Origin: Corynebacterium lactis
GTDB lineage: Bacteria; Actinomycetota; Actinomycetes; Mycobacteriales; Mycobacteriaceae
Direction: 5' to 3'
Assembly (NCBI RefSeq): GCF_900519355.1
Contig: NZ_ULHE01000001.1
Location: forward strand, 682,001-746,000
Length of the DNA: 64,000 bases
In this document: positions 24,736-33,494 of the stretch, piece by piece
Numbering within the stretch: the first letter of the stretch is position 1
Layout: each line of letters starts with the position of its first letter
The notes under the pieces: model-generated
What the model was told of the DNA's origin: nothing
Database searches by the model: none
The model's input: only the letters and a program-made list of their open reading frames with translations
Position numbers and translations under genes: made by a program

Positions 24736-27396
24736 ATGCGCTTTTACGAGATCGAGTTGCACAACGTCCGTGGCATCGAGTCCTTGGCGATCCGCGATAT
24801 TGCAGATCGGGGAGTCATCGTCATCTCCGGCGAGAACGAATCCGGTAAGACAACCATTGCCAAAGCGCTGGAAGCCGCGTTGACGACGAAGTGGAAGTCA
24901 CAGTCTGCCGCGACCCTGAGCCTGCGCAGCAACAACACACAGGACAAGCCCCATATCAAGGTGCGCATGGAACTCGACGGCTACGAGTTCACGCTGGATA
25001 AAGTCTTCGGAAACACGAAGGATGCCGGCACGACCATCACCGTCCACTCTCCACATGCGGAAACGCTGAAGGACGACGCCGCGGAAAAATGGCTCGAGCA
25101 GCGCCGCGATAGCGCGGATACGGAAAAACTGTGGCAGGTCTTCGTCGCTGAGCAGGGCCAGGCTCAGAAGACGCTGTCGCTTGGCGGATTTACGCAGGTG
25201 ACAAACGCTTTGCAGACCGCGACTGGGCAGCGGGCAGAAACGGTCGCCGAAAGTGGACTGTATGACGCGGCGAGGGAGCTGTTCGAGGAGTACTATGCAG
25301 CCAAGAGCGGAAAGCCAAAGAAGCCGCTCGTCGACGCCGAGAAGGCCCTCAACGATGCCCGGTCTGCCCGCATCGCTGCTGCCGAGACGGTCAGGAACTT
25401 CGATGCCCTCAACGAAGAGGCTGCCAACAACGAGGAAAGCCAAAAGGCCCAGCGTGAGTTGCTGCCGGAGGCTCAGGCTGAGGTTGCGCGTTGGGCGAAG
25501 GCCGCCGAGGAGTTACAACAATTCCGCCTAGCTGTTGACTCTGCGAAGCAAGCCAATGAAGCTGCGGTGCAGCGGCACGAGGCCGCGAAGAGGGAAATGT
25601 CCGGCCGAGAGGCGCTGATCGACGAGCTGAAAAAGGCGACGTCGGCAACCGAGAAGGCTCAGAAAATTCTGCAGGACCGCGAAGAGGCCTATCAGTCGGA
25701 AAAGAAGGCCATCGCGGAGGCACAATCGACGCGCGACACGGCGACGGAAAAGTATCGGCAGGCCCGAAAGGTCGAGGACATCGCCGCTGCGGAAGTGGCC
25801 CTTGCTGAAAAACGTGCCGTGGTCGCCGGCCTCGCGGACAAGGCCAGCAGCATCGAGAAACTGCGCGAAAAACTCGCAGAACACCGCGCCACCGTGGCAA
25901 AGAATCCTGTGGATGATGAGGCGCTGGACAAGCTGCACAAGGCAGAGGGCAAGCTCCGAACGGCCACCGCGGTCCTGCAGGCATCGAGCCCAACTGCTGT
26001 ACTGAGCGCGTCGGCTTTGGCGTCGGTCAGCTTCGACGGTGAGTCCGTGACACTATCGCCTGAGGACGGTCCGATTACTCGGCACGTTACTCAGGAATTG
26101 AGCGTCGGTATCGGGGATGTCACTATCGCCATCCAACCTGGAACGGGCTCCGAGGCGTCCCAGCATAAGGTTGAGCAGGCCCAGGAGGCTTTGAACGATC
26201 TGCTCGAAGGCTTCGGTGCTCAGACGGTGGAGGAGGCCCAGCAATCCAACTCGCGCCGTCGGCACGCGGAAGTGGAAGTACAGCGAGTCGAGGTGGCCAT
26301 CGAGGCGGCGGCAGCGGGGAAGGATCTTTTGAAGATCCAAGAGGAGCTCTCTGATGCTGTAGCAGGCGCCGAACTCGCGATGTCCCGCTATGAGGAGTTG
26401 GCCGGCCACGCAGCCCCTGAACAGATTGATCTCGGCGAAGCGAAGGTCAAACTGGAGAATGCAATCAGCGTGAGGCAGGCTGCCGAAGACGCCCGCGACC
26501 AGGCCGATAGCTTGTTGGGGGCGCTGTCCAAACGCAACGCCCAGGAAAAGTACATGGAAGCTGTCAGCAACCTAGAAAGCCAGCGCTCGGTGGAAAAGGT
26601 GCGCGCAGAGGCGCTCGCTTCGGCTAGGGAAGAAATGACCGACGCGGCCGTGTTCGCCTCGGTTGAAAATCGGAAGAGCGAGCTGGAAGCGGCGCGGGAG
26701 AAGCTGGCGGAGGCGTCTGCAGAACTTGCGCGACGCGACGCCGACGACGTCGAGGATTCCCTGGAGGGGGCGCGTGTGCGCGTGGCCCGAACGGAGGCGA
26801 GGCTGTCGGAATTGGAGAAGCGCCGCAACGAGATTCGCGTGCATCTTGACTATTTCGACAGTGCCAATGAGCAACTTGCCTCTGCAGAGGGCGCGGTCGA
26901 GCGGGCCGAGCGGGAATGGGCTGCTATTTCGAGGAGAGCGCTCGCGGCGAAGACCCTGTTCGAGGCTCTTCAAGAAGCTCGCCAGGAATCGCGAAATGCC
27001 ATCGCGGCCCCGCTGTTGAAGAAGATGGACGAGTACGGTGGCGGCGTGTTCGGACCGGAGACTGTGTTCGAAATGAACGAGGCATTGGAAATCACCTCGA
27101 GGTCTAATGCGAATGGGACCTATGCGGTCCATGACCTTTCTGGGGGAGCGCAGGAACAAGTGGACATCCTCCTGCGCCTTGCGGTTGCCGGCGTGATGGA
27201 AGGAGGCCAGGGGGCGCCCGTGATTATCGACGATGCGCTGGGATATTCTGATGAAAACCGGTTGCGTCGAATGAATAACGCAATTGCCCGAGCGGGCCGA
27301 GACATGCAGGTTTTTGTGTTGACCTGTGACGAAAATCGCTTCGATCGTGTCAAAGATGCCCGCCTTTTGAAAATTGTTGACTTGGCAATGAGGTAG
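24736..27396 (+). CDS. Rad50/SbcC-like AAA ATPase without a zinc hook
   Basis: An 886-residue SMC-like ATPase. Walker A GENESGKT is at residues 32-39, the signature LSGGAQEQ near 799 and Walker B APVIIDDALGYSD near 830. Between the ATPase halves lie long Ala/Glu/Arg-rich coiled coils. No CxxC zinc hook exists: the only cysteine is in VLTCDENRF near the C-terminus. Where the hook would be, residues about 420-475 form a Ser/Val/Gly-rich block (LSASALASVSFDGESVTLS to IAIQPG) that looks like a small beta domain. It is the partner of the preceding phosphoesterase. ATG 24736 follows GGAGAAGGAG. Confidence 0.85.
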   Translation: MRFYEIELHNVRGIESLAIRDIADRGVIVISGENESGKTTIAKALEAALTTKWKSQSAATLSLRSNNTQDKPHIKVRMELDGYEFTLDKVFGNTKDAGTTITVHSPHAETLKDDAAEKWLEQRRDSADTEKLWQVFVAEQGQAQKTLSLGGFTQVTNALQTATGQRAETVAESGLYDAARELFEEYYAAKSGKPKKPLVDAEKALNDARSARIAAAETVRNFDALNEEAANNEESQKAQRELLPEAQAEVARWAKAAEELQQFRLAVDSAKQANEAAVQRHEAAKREMSGREALIDELKKATSATEKAQKILQDREEAYQSEKKAIAEAQSTRDTATEKYRQARKVEDIAAAEVALAEKRAVVAGLADKASSIEKLREKLAEHRATVAKNPVDDEALDKLHKAEGKLRTATAVLQASSPTAVLSASALASVSFDGESVTLSPEDGPITRHVTQELSVGIGDVTIAIQPGTGSEASQHKVEQAQEALNDLLEGFGAQTVEEAQQSNSRRRHAEVEVQRVEVAIEAAAAGKDLLKIQEELSDAVAGAELAMSRYEELAGHAAPEQIDLGEAKVKLENAISVRQAAEDARDQADSLLGALSKRNAQEKYMEAVSNLESQRSVEKVRAEALASAREEMTDAAVFASVENRKSELEAAREKLAEASAELARRDADDVEDSLEGARVRVARTEARLSELEKRRNEIRVHLDYFDSANEQLASAEGAVERAEREWAAISRRALAAKTLFEALQEARQESRNAIAAPLLKKMDEYGGGVFGPETVFEMNEALEITSRSNANGTYAVHDLSGGAQEQVDILLRLAVAGVMEGGQGAPVIIDDALGYSDENRLRRMNNAIARAGRDMQVFVLTCDENRFDRVKDARLLKIVDLAMR

Positions 27397-27407
27397 GCTC
27401 TATAAAT

Positions 27408-27887
27408 ATGCAGGAAGTTCAGTGGTTAACCGAAGAAGAGCAGCGACTGTGGCGTTCCATCCTTAACGCTAAGCGTGCTGTCGATAGAGCTATCGATTTG
27501 CAGCTCCAGGAGACCTTGGATATTTCCACCGCAGACTTTTCCGTCCTCGTCGTGTTGTCTGAGGCCGAGAACAACGTCGTTCGCATGCGTGCTTTGTGCG
27601 ATGCCCTGGATTGGGATCGCAGCCGCATGTCTCACCAGATCACGCGCATGGAACGCCGTGGCCTGGTTACCAAGGAGCGCTGCGAATGCGACAACCGCGG
27701 CATCGATGTCGTTCTGACCGAGCACGGGCTTGAAATCATCAAGCAGGCTGCGCCGAACCATGTTCGCCTGGTCCGCCGGGTCATCTTCGACGTTTTGGGC
27801 TCGGACATCGACTATGAAAAGGTCTCTGGTGTGTTGAACAAGGTCGCCGAGGTCGCAGATTCCCAGCGAGACCACGAGGCGGAATAG
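27408..27887 (+). CDS. MarR-family transcriptional regulator, operon-linked
   Basis: A 159-residue winged-helix protein. Helices 1-2 contain WLTEEEQRLWRSILNAKRAVDRAI; the recognition region is LCDALDWDRSRMSHQITRMERRGLVTKE; the wing is CDNRGIDVVLTEHGLEIIKQ. It starts 12 bases after the Rad50-like gene, so it is co-transcribed with the SNF2-SWIM-nuclease genes and may regulate them. MarR proteins bind as dimers to palindromes and respond to small ligands or oxidation; the two cysteines here (in LCDAL and RCECDN) could be redox sensors, which is speculation. A paralogue follows at 28059. Confidence 0.85.
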   Translation: MQEVQWLTEEEQRLWRSILNAKRAVDRAIDLQLQETLDISTADFSVLVVLSEAENNVVRMRALCDALDWDRSRMSHQITRMERRGLVTKERCECDNRGIDVVLTEHGLEIIKQAAPNHVRLVRRVIFDVLGSDIDYEKVSGVLNKVAEVADSQRDHEAE

Positions 27888-28058
27888 GCTCATCGGCCAA
27901 CCCACGGTTGGTCGGCCCCCGTCTGTGGCCGTCCCCGCCCACGGCCATCCCACAACCGAGTGGGGCTGGCACGGCTGCAGCCAGTTTTTATAACGATTAG
28001 GTGGCTAAGAGCGCCAAAACCCCGCGCGCGGAGGCGAGCACCATTAGCCTAAACACCT

Positions 28059-28511
28059 ATGAACTCATATGAATGGCTGAACGACGACGAACAGCTTTTC
28101 TGGCAGACGATGGTCTCCACATTTCGTGGGGTCGAGCGCAACATTGAGCGCTCCCTGCGCTCCCGTACTGGGCTGACCTTCGCTGACTTCACGCTGCTCA
28201 TCGCCCTGCACGAGACCGAGGACGGCATTATGCACGTCGATCAGGTCTGTGAACGCCTCAAGTGGAACCATCCTCGTGCCCTGCTGCACACCAACCGCCT
28301 GGTGAAGCGAGGTCTGGTGCATACCGAGGATCCCGGAGAGGACCCGGACTCGGACTATGTTGTCGTACTCACCGGCGTCGGGCGCCATGTTTTCGCCGAG
28401 GCGGCTCCGGATTACGTCGATACGGTGCGAACCGAGGTTATCGCGCCGCTGTCCGATGAGGATCGGGCCAACATGATGAAGTGCTTCGAGGCCGTACTTC
28501 GCCGCGCTTGA
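28059..28511 (+). CDS. MarR-family transcriptional regulator, paralogue
   Basis: A 150-residue MarR-type protein that aligns along its length with the preceding one (EWLNDDEQLFWQTM against QWLTEEEQRLWRSI; RLVKRGLVHTED against RMERRGLVTKER). The winged-helix runs from about residue 40 to 110. It is separated from the first by 171 bases and has its own upstream region; a strong terminator follows at 28545-28573. It sits just before an iron-uptake operon on the same strand but the terminator makes co-transcription unlikely. Its target genes are unknown. Confidence 0.85.
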   Translation: MNSYEWLNDDEQLFWQTMVSTFRGVERNIERSLRSRTGLTFADFTLLIALHETEDGIMHVDQVCERLKWNHPRALLHTNRLVKRGLVHTEDPGEDPDSDYVVVLTGVGRHVFAEAAPDYVDTVRTEVIAPLSDEDRANMMKCFEAVLRRA

Positions 28512-28544
28512 GCCGCCGTTTCTCCTTCTAACTACGTCGGTGCA

Positions 28545-28573
28545 TAACCCCGCAGAGAATTCTGCGGGGTTTT
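28545..28573 (+). terminator. Terminator after the second MarR gene
   Basis: AACCCCGCAGA and TCTGCGGGGTT form a perfect stem around GAAT, followed by TTTTTC. This isolates the downstream iron-uptake operon. Confidence 0.85.
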
Positions 28574-28625
28574 TCTATGCCCCGACGAACGAGGGTGTAA
28601 TGTGGCACACGCTTGCCATTTAAGG

Positions 28626-28644
28626 CGAGGATAGCCTAACTAAA
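28626..28644 (+). promoter_or_regulatory. DtxR-like iron box
   Basis: CGAGGATAGCCTAACTAAA matches about 13 of 19 positions of the DtxR consensus TTAGGTTAGGCTAACCTAA, including the core TAGCCTAAC. It lies 63 bases upstream of the substrate-binding lipoprotein gene. Iron-dependent repression by DtxR is therefore likely. Confidence 0.6.
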
Positions 28645-28706
28645 ATATGAAAGGCTATCGATAATATGACGTATCGCCATCTTCGCAAAAAGGGAGACCA
28701 ACGACG

Positions 28707-29903
28707 ATGAAAACAACAAAAATCCTCGCCTCGCTCGGGTGCGCCGCGCTGACCTTCGCCACCGCCGCATGTAGTGCAGGGACGGAGAAGACCGACGGGG
28801 CGTCGGCAAGCGGGGAGGGGGCCTTCAGCGTCGTGGATGTGGCGGGGCGTGAGGTGAGCCTCGACAAGGAGCCGGAGCGCGTCGTGCTGGGCGAGGGGCG
28901 CGCTATGTTCGCGGCCTCCTTCCTGGACAGTGAGGACCCCGGCGACCGAGTCGTGGCGCTGGGCTCGGACCTCCACTCGGCGGCACCCTCCTTTGAAGCG
29001 AAGCTCTTCGCGGCGCACCCGAACCTCGCACACCTGCCGACGATCGGCCAGATCGCCAAGGGCGACGTGACGGTGGAGAACTTGATCGCGCATAAGCCGG
29101 ACATCATCGTCATGACGCTGGACCACAAGAAGGCCGCAGAGCAGTCCGGTTTCCTGGGCAAGCTGGACCAGGCGGGCCTGAAGTACGTGTTCACCGACTT
29201 CCGCCAGAAGCCGCTGGAGAACACCCCGAAGTCGGTGGAGATCCTGGGCAAGGTCCTCGGAGAGGAGGATAAGGCCAAGCAGTTCAACGCGTTCTACAAG
29301 GCCAAGGTCGACGACATCACCTCCCGCGCGGGCAAGACCACTGAGCGCCCGAAGACGCTGGTGTGGCGCGCGGCAGGCCTGAAGGACTGCTGCTCCACGG
29401 TGAAGAACTCCAACCTCGGCGACCTGGTCGTCGCGGCCGGCGGAGAGAACCTCGGCGACACCCTGCTGGACACAGAATCCGGCGATGTAACCGCCGAGAA
29501 GGTCCTGTCCGTCCAGCCGGAGCAGATCATTGCCACGGGCGGCTCCTGGGCCGCGAACCCGAAGAAGCCCGAGGTCGTCCCGCACGTCGAACTGGGCTAC
29601 ACCGCGACTCCCGAGGCCGCCGAGAAGACACTCGCAGGCCTGCTCGCCACCCCGGGCTTCGACTCGCTGAAGGCGCCCAAGGAGGGTGACCTCCACGCCG
29701 TCTTCCACCAGTTCTACGACTCGCCCTACAACGTCTTCGCGCTCGAGCAGTTCGCTAAGTGGCTGCACCCGGAGGAGTTCGCCGACCTCGACCCGGTCGC
29801 CGACTTCGCTGCCTTCCACAAGGAGTACCTGCCCTTCGAGCTGACCGGCACCTTCTTCACCACGCTGCCCGCTACCCAGTCCGCACAGCCCGCGACTCGC
29901 TAG
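28707..29903 (+). CDS. Iron-siderophore/heme-type ABC transporter substrate-binding lipoprotein
   Basis: A 398-residue periplasmic-binding-type lipoprotein (PF01497-like). The signal MKTTKILASLGC..ATAAC places the lipid-modified Cys at residue 22. The mature part begins FSVVDVAGREVSLDKEPERVVLGEG, the standard start of ferric-siderophore binding proteins, and has a hinge helix and a C-terminal lobe with LSVQPEQIIATGG. A notable DCCSTVKNSNLGDLVVAAGG loop carries adjacent cysteines. The operon with a FecCD permease and an ATPase, preceded by a DtxR-like box, supports iron uptake; siderophore and heme cannot be separated from sequence. Confidence 0.88.
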   Translation: MKTTKILASLGCAALTFATAACSAGTEKTDGASASGEGAFSVVDVAGREVSLDKEPERVVLGEGRAMFAASFLDSEDPGDRVVALGSDLHSAAPSFEAKLFAAHPNLAHLPTIGQIAKGDVTVENLIAHKPDIIVMTLDHKKAAEQSGFLGKLDQAGLKYVFTDFRQKPLENTPKSVEILGKVLGEEDKAKQFNAFYKAKVDDITSRAGKTTERPKTLVWRAAGLKDCCSTVKNSNLGDLVVAAGGENLGDTLLDTESGDVTAEKVLSVQPEQIIATGGSWAANPKKPEVVPHVELGYTATPEAAEKTLAGLLATPGFDSLKAPKEGDLHAVFHQFYDSPYNVFALEQFAKWLHPEEFADLDPVADFAAFHKEYLPFELTGTFFTTLPATQSAQPATR

Positions 29904-29916
29904 GAGACGCCCGCCC

Positions 29917-31038
29917 ATGACACAGATCGACACCCAATCGCCACCCTCGCCATCCGAGCGCGCCACCTCGCTTGCCGACGGCACCCGCTGCAGCGGCCAG
30001 CAGGACTCGGCGGCCCGGTATCGGCGCAGGTCCGTACGTAAACTCGCCATCATCGCGGTGCTTGTCGGGCTTGCGCTGGCGGCCTTCGTTGTCGCCACGA
30101 TCGTCGGCCCGGTACCGCTGACGCTCAGCGACATCGTCCGTGGCATCGTCAGCCCGGACTCCGTCGACGAGACGACGCGCACGGTGCTGTGGAAGCTGCG
30201 GCTGCCGGCCTCCGTGATGGCGGTGCTGATCGGTGCGGGGCTGTCGCTCGCGGGCGCGCAGATGCAGACGATCCTGGACAATCCGCTGGCGGAGCCGTTC
30301 ACGCTGGGCATCTCCGCGGCGGCGGCCTTCGGCGGCGCGGCCTCGATCGTGCTCGGCTGGGTCGTTATCCCGCACCCACAGTTCAACCTGGCCGCCGTGG
30401 CGTGGATCTCCTCGGTCATTGCGGTCGCGATCGTGGCCGCAGCCTCCATGTGGCGCGGCTCTGGCAAGGAGTCGATGATCCTGCTGGGCATCGGCTTGGT
30501 GCTCCTGTTTCAGGCGCTGCTGTCGCTGCTGCAGTACCGTGCGACGACGGAGGCCCTACAGCAGATCGTGTTCTGGACGATGGGGTCCCTGCAGCGAGCG
30601 ACCTGGGTGTCCAATGGCATCATCGCAGGCGCACTGCTGATCGCTATTCCCTTCACCGTCCGCTACGCCTGGGCGCTGACAGCGTTGCGCCTCGGCGACG
30701 CCCGCGCCCGCGCGATGGGCGTCAACGTCGACCGGCTGCGCATCGCCACGCTGGTGGTGGCGTCCCTGCTGGCCGCGACCGCCGTGGCCTTCGCCGGAGT
30801 CATCGGCTTCGTCGGCCTGGTCGGTCCGCACATCGCCCGCATCCTAGTCGGCGAGGAGCAGCGCTACTTCGCCCCGGCGTCGATGGCCGCGGGCGCGCTG
30901 CTGCTGGCCGGCGCCCACGCCGTGTCCATCACGGTTGTTCCGGGCGTCGCGGTCCCCATCGGCATCATTACCGCCATCGTGGGCGTGCCCTTCTTCGTGG
31001 CCCTGATCTTCATGCGCCGACGGGTGGTGTGGAGCTAA
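29917..31038 (+). CDS. FecCD-family iron ABC transporter permease
   Basis: A 373-residue permease with about ten membrane segments after a 45-residue hydrophilic N-terminus. The BtuC/FecCD pattern is present: LRLPASVMAVLIGAGLSLAGAQMQTILDNPLAEPFTLG and GVIGFVGLVGPHIARILVGEEQRYFAPAS. The loop TALRLGDARARAMGVNV is the usual site of contact with the ATPase. ATG 29917 follows the binding-protein stop by 13 bases, with AGGAGACGCCC as ribosome site. The stop overlaps the start of the next gene. An 11-mer motif copy lies at 29970-29980 in its N-terminus. Confidence 0.9.
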   Translation: MTQIDTQSPPSPSERATSLADGTRCSGQQDSAARYRRRSVRKLAIIAVLVGLALAAFVVATIVGPVPLTLSDIVRGIVSPDSVDETTRTVLWKLRLPASVMAVLIGAGLSLAGAQMQTILDNPLAEPFTLGISAAAAFGGAASIVLGWVVIPHPQFNLAAVAWISSVIAVAIVAAASMWRGSGKESMILLGIGLVLLFQALLSLLQYRATTEALQQIVFWTMGSLQRATWVSNGIIAGALLIAIPFTVRYAWALTALRLGDARARAMGVNVDRLRIATLVVASLLAATAVAFAGVIGFVGLVGPHIARILVGEEQRYFAPASMAAGALLLAGAHAVSITVVPGVAVPIGIITAIVGVPFFVALIFMRRRVVWS

Positions 31039-31844
31039 TGAGCGTCTTTCTCGAAGTACGCGATGTTTGCGCCGGATACGGCAGGCGGCAGGTGCTGCGG
31101 GGCGCGTCGATAAGCAGGCTGGAACCCGGAACCGTCACGGGGCTGCTCGGCCCAAACGCCGCCGGCAAGTCCACGCTGATGACCACCATCGTGGGGATCC
31201 GCAAGCCGAGCAGTGGCGAGATCGTAGTCGGGCGTTCCGGAGGAGGCGCCGAGCAAGTCTCCCGAATTACAGGCCCCGAGCTGCGCGACACCGTCGGCTA
31301 CGTTCCCCAGGACCTGCCGTCGAGCGCGGCGCTAACTGCGTTCGAGTCGGTGCTGGTCTCCGGACGCAGGGGAGCATCATCGGGCCTGCGCGTGCGCTCC
31401 GAGGCCCTGGAGCACACCGCGTCGGTGCTGCGCAAGGTCGGCATCGAGCATCTGGCCGAGCGCTATGTGGGCGAGCTCTCGGGAGGACAGCGCCAGCTGG
31501 TCGCCGTCGCGCAGATGCTCGTCCGCGACCCGGAGGTCATGCTGCTGGACGAGCCCACCTCGGCCCTTGACCTGCGCCACCAGGTGGAGCTGCTGCAACT
31601 CATCCGCGCCGAGGTTTCCGAACGCTCCAGCCTCGCGCTGGTCGCCATCCACGACCTGAACCTCGCAGCTCGCTACTGCGACCAGGTCGTCGTGCTCTCC
31701 GGCGGTCGCGTCGCGGCGCAGGGCAGTCCCGCCGAGGTGCTCACCCCGGACCTGCTGCAGGAAACCTACGGCCTTCGCGCCCGTGTGCTTGACGACGACG
31801 GCGTCCCCGTAATCTGCCCCGTCGCGGAGCCTGCGCTGCAATAA
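31038..31844 (+). CDS. Iron ABC transporter ATP-binding protein
   Basis: A 268-residue ATPase of the FepC/BtuD group. Walker A is GLLGPNAAGKSTLM (near residue 36-47), the Q-loop is GYVPQDLP, the signature is LSGGQRQLVAVAQML, Walker B is EVMLLDEPTSALD and the switch His is in AIHDLNLAARYCD. It energises the upstream permease. The ATG at 31038 overlaps the permease stop (TAATG arrangement), so the two are translationally coupled. No terminator was seen before the tRNA gene 78 bases on. Confidence 0.9.
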   Translation: MSVFLEVRDVCAGYGRRQVLRGASISRLEPGTVTGLLGPNAAGKSTLMTTIVGIRKPSSGEIVVGRSGGGAEQVSRITGPELRDTVGYVPQDLPSSAALTAFESVLVSGRRGASSGLRVRSEALEHTASVLRKVGIEHLAERYVGELSGGQRQLVAVAQMLVRDPEVMLLDEPTSALDLRHQVELLQLIRAEVSERSSLALVAIHDLNLAARYCDQVVVLSGGRVAAQGSPAEVLTPDLLQETYGLRARVLDDDGVPVICPVAEPALQ

Positions 31845-31922
31845 CCGCTGCCTTTGCCGGGCCTTTTACACAAGACCCCGGCGGGGTGGTAATATCTCAA
31901 GGCGTTGCGCATGGCGCGACCC

Positions 31923-31995
31923 GCCCCCGTAGCTCAGTGGATAGAGCGCCGGTTTCCGGTACCGAAGGTCGGAGGTTCGACTCCTCTCGGGGGCA
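31923..31995 (+). tRNA. tRNA-Arg (anticodon CCG)
   Basis: A 73-base cloverleaf. The acceptor arms GCCCCCG and CGGGGGC pair fully with discriminator A. The D arm is GCTC/GAGC, the anticodon loop TTCCGGT carries CCG and the T arm is GGAGG-TTCGACT-CCTCT with one G-T pair. The CCA end is not encoded. It would read CGG codons. Confidence 0.93.
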
Positions 31996-32039
31996 CAATT
32001 TCATTGGTCAGATGGGTGCCTACGGGTGCCTACGCCCTA

Positions 32040-32091
32040 CGGCTTGACCCCGCCGCCACTGGTTTTTCGTCAGGGCGGCGGGGTCAAGCCG
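32040..32091. repeat. Perfect 18-base hairpin after tRNA-Arg
   Basis: CGGCTTGACCCCGCCGCC (32040-32057) is the exact complement of the segment at 32074-32091, around a 16-base loop containing TTTTT. Neither arm is followed by a T-run, so it is not a standard terminator. It lies between tRNA-Arg and the convergent pirin gene. A 10-base direct repeat GGGTGCCTAC (two copies) precedes it. Confidence 0.7.
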
Positions 32092-32106
32092 TGCGTGGCG
32101 CTCGGT

Positions 32107-33132
32107 TTAGCTCTCCTTCGGACGGCTGACGGTGCCGTCGGGGTAGCGGGCGAAGCGTCCCTCTTCGAACGGGGCAACCGGGTCGTTGGCCTCGAAGGGC
32201 CAGGCGCCGAACTCGCCGCGCTGGTAGGCGCCAAAGGCGTCGATCAGTTCCTCGCGGCTATTGGCCACGAAGGGTCCGTGCTGGACGACCGGGGCGCCGA
32301 TCGGGCGGCCCTGCAGCACGAGGGCGAAGGAGCCCTCGTCCCCGGCGACTATCTCCAGAGGCTCGGTGGAGGCAAGCGCCGCGCCCTCCTGCTTGAGAGT
32401 CTCGCCGTCGATGGTGACGTCGCCGTCGAGGGAGTAGAGGATGCGCACGGTGTCCTCGCGGTTCGTCGGCGGCAGCGTCAGGTGCGCGCCGGGCTGCAGG
32501 CGCAGCACCCACACCGCAACGTCCGAATCCGGAGCGGACGCCCAGGACTCCGGAGGCGGGGACAGCGGCTGGGTATCGCCGAAAGCGCCTGCGACGACCT
32601 TGACGTCGTAACCGCGGCCCTCGGAGTCGGTGCCGCTGACGTGCGGCGTCTCCTCCGCCCAGAACATCTGGAAGTGGGGCTTGGCCTTCTTGCCCTCCGG
32701 GGGAAGGTTCAGCCAGATCTGGAACATGTGGTGCGGGTTCGGCTCGTCGGTGTGCAACAGTGGGAACATCTCCGCGTGCGCGGTGCCCGCACCGGTGGTC
32801 AGCCACTGGGTGTCGCCCTCGCCGTAGCGGGCCTGCGCGCCCTCGGCGTCGGTGTGGTCGACGAAGCCCTTCTCCACGACGGTGATCGTCTCGAAGCCGC
32901 GGTGCGGGTGGGAGGGGAAGCCCGGCACGGTCGAGCCGTGGTACATCGACCACCCGTCCTTATTCGAGAAGTCCATGCCGATATTGCGCCCAGCTAGCGA
33001 CGCATCAGGCGCCATCGTCTCACCTTTGGCTGGCGGGTAGACGTCGTAGTGGTGCACAGCGAAGAGGAAGGGGTCCGCGCCGGGCAGCTGCGGGTTTCCC
33101 GCGACAGAGAACTTTTCGATGATTGCGCTCAT
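32107..33132 (-). CDS. Pirin-family protein
   Basis: A 341-residue bicupin of the pirin family. The metal-site region is FPSHPHRGFETITVV (first cupin, His/His), with GEGDTQWLTTGAGTAHAEMFP completing the pocket (His and Glu). The C-terminal cupin contains REELIDAFGAYQRGEFGAW, a pirin hallmark. Pirins are iron-binding proteins; some have quercetinase activity and some regulate. The start ATG 33132 follows a purine-rich AGGAGCCA site. The gene converges with tRNA-Arg and is followed by a strong hairpin. Confidence 0.9.
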   Translation of the reverse strand: MSAIIEKFSVAGNPQLPGADPFLFAVHHYDVYPPAKGETMAPDASLAGRNIGMDFSNKDGWSMYHGSTVPGFPSHPHRGFETITVVEKGFVDHTDAEGAQARYGEGDTQWLTTGAGTAHAEMFPLLHTDEPNPHHMFQIWLNLPPEGKKAKPHFQMFWAEETPHVSGTDSEGRGYDVKVVAGAFGDTQPLSPPPESWASAPDSDVAVWVLRLQPGAHLTLPPTNREDTVRILYSLDGDVTIDGETLKQEGAALASTEPLEIVAGDEGSFALVLQGRPIGAPVVQHGPFVANSREELIDAFGAYQRGEFGAWPFEANDPVAPFEEGRFARYPDGTVSRPKES

Positions 33133-33494
33133 GATTGGCTCCTAATGGGACGTAAAGGGGATGTGCTCGTCCTGTTGTTTTATTCCTTACCTGTTCTAGC
33201 CTGCACAACACTTTGTTGGCATGTCAATATTCCTTGGGTCGAGGTGAATCGCAGTCGGCTGGTCGTCACGTGTGGTGCTGGTCTGCTGTGAGCTGATGGA
33301 ATGGGGGCTATAGGCTTCGCTCTGACGGATCATCGCAAATAGGGCGCAAGGGCTGTATGTACGTGTAAAGATTATGGTAATGAATTAAGTATTGGCTCTT
33401 ACCTACGTTTGTTCTTTTGTTCAAGGAATTCTGGGGAACGTTTGGGGGATTGGGGTGACGCAGGGCTGAATGTTATTAGAGAGGGTAGAATAAA
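33133..33494. other. AT-rich spacer, no gene seen
   Basis: The base composition drops sharply compared with flanking genes. It holds the promoter region of pirin on the minus strand, and no tRNA, terminator or credible ORF was found in the rest. Confidence 0.5.

Noticed and set aside
28620..30491. 623-codon minus-strand frame opposite the iron importer
   Set aside because: Shadow of two well-supported plus-strand genes; no known motif.
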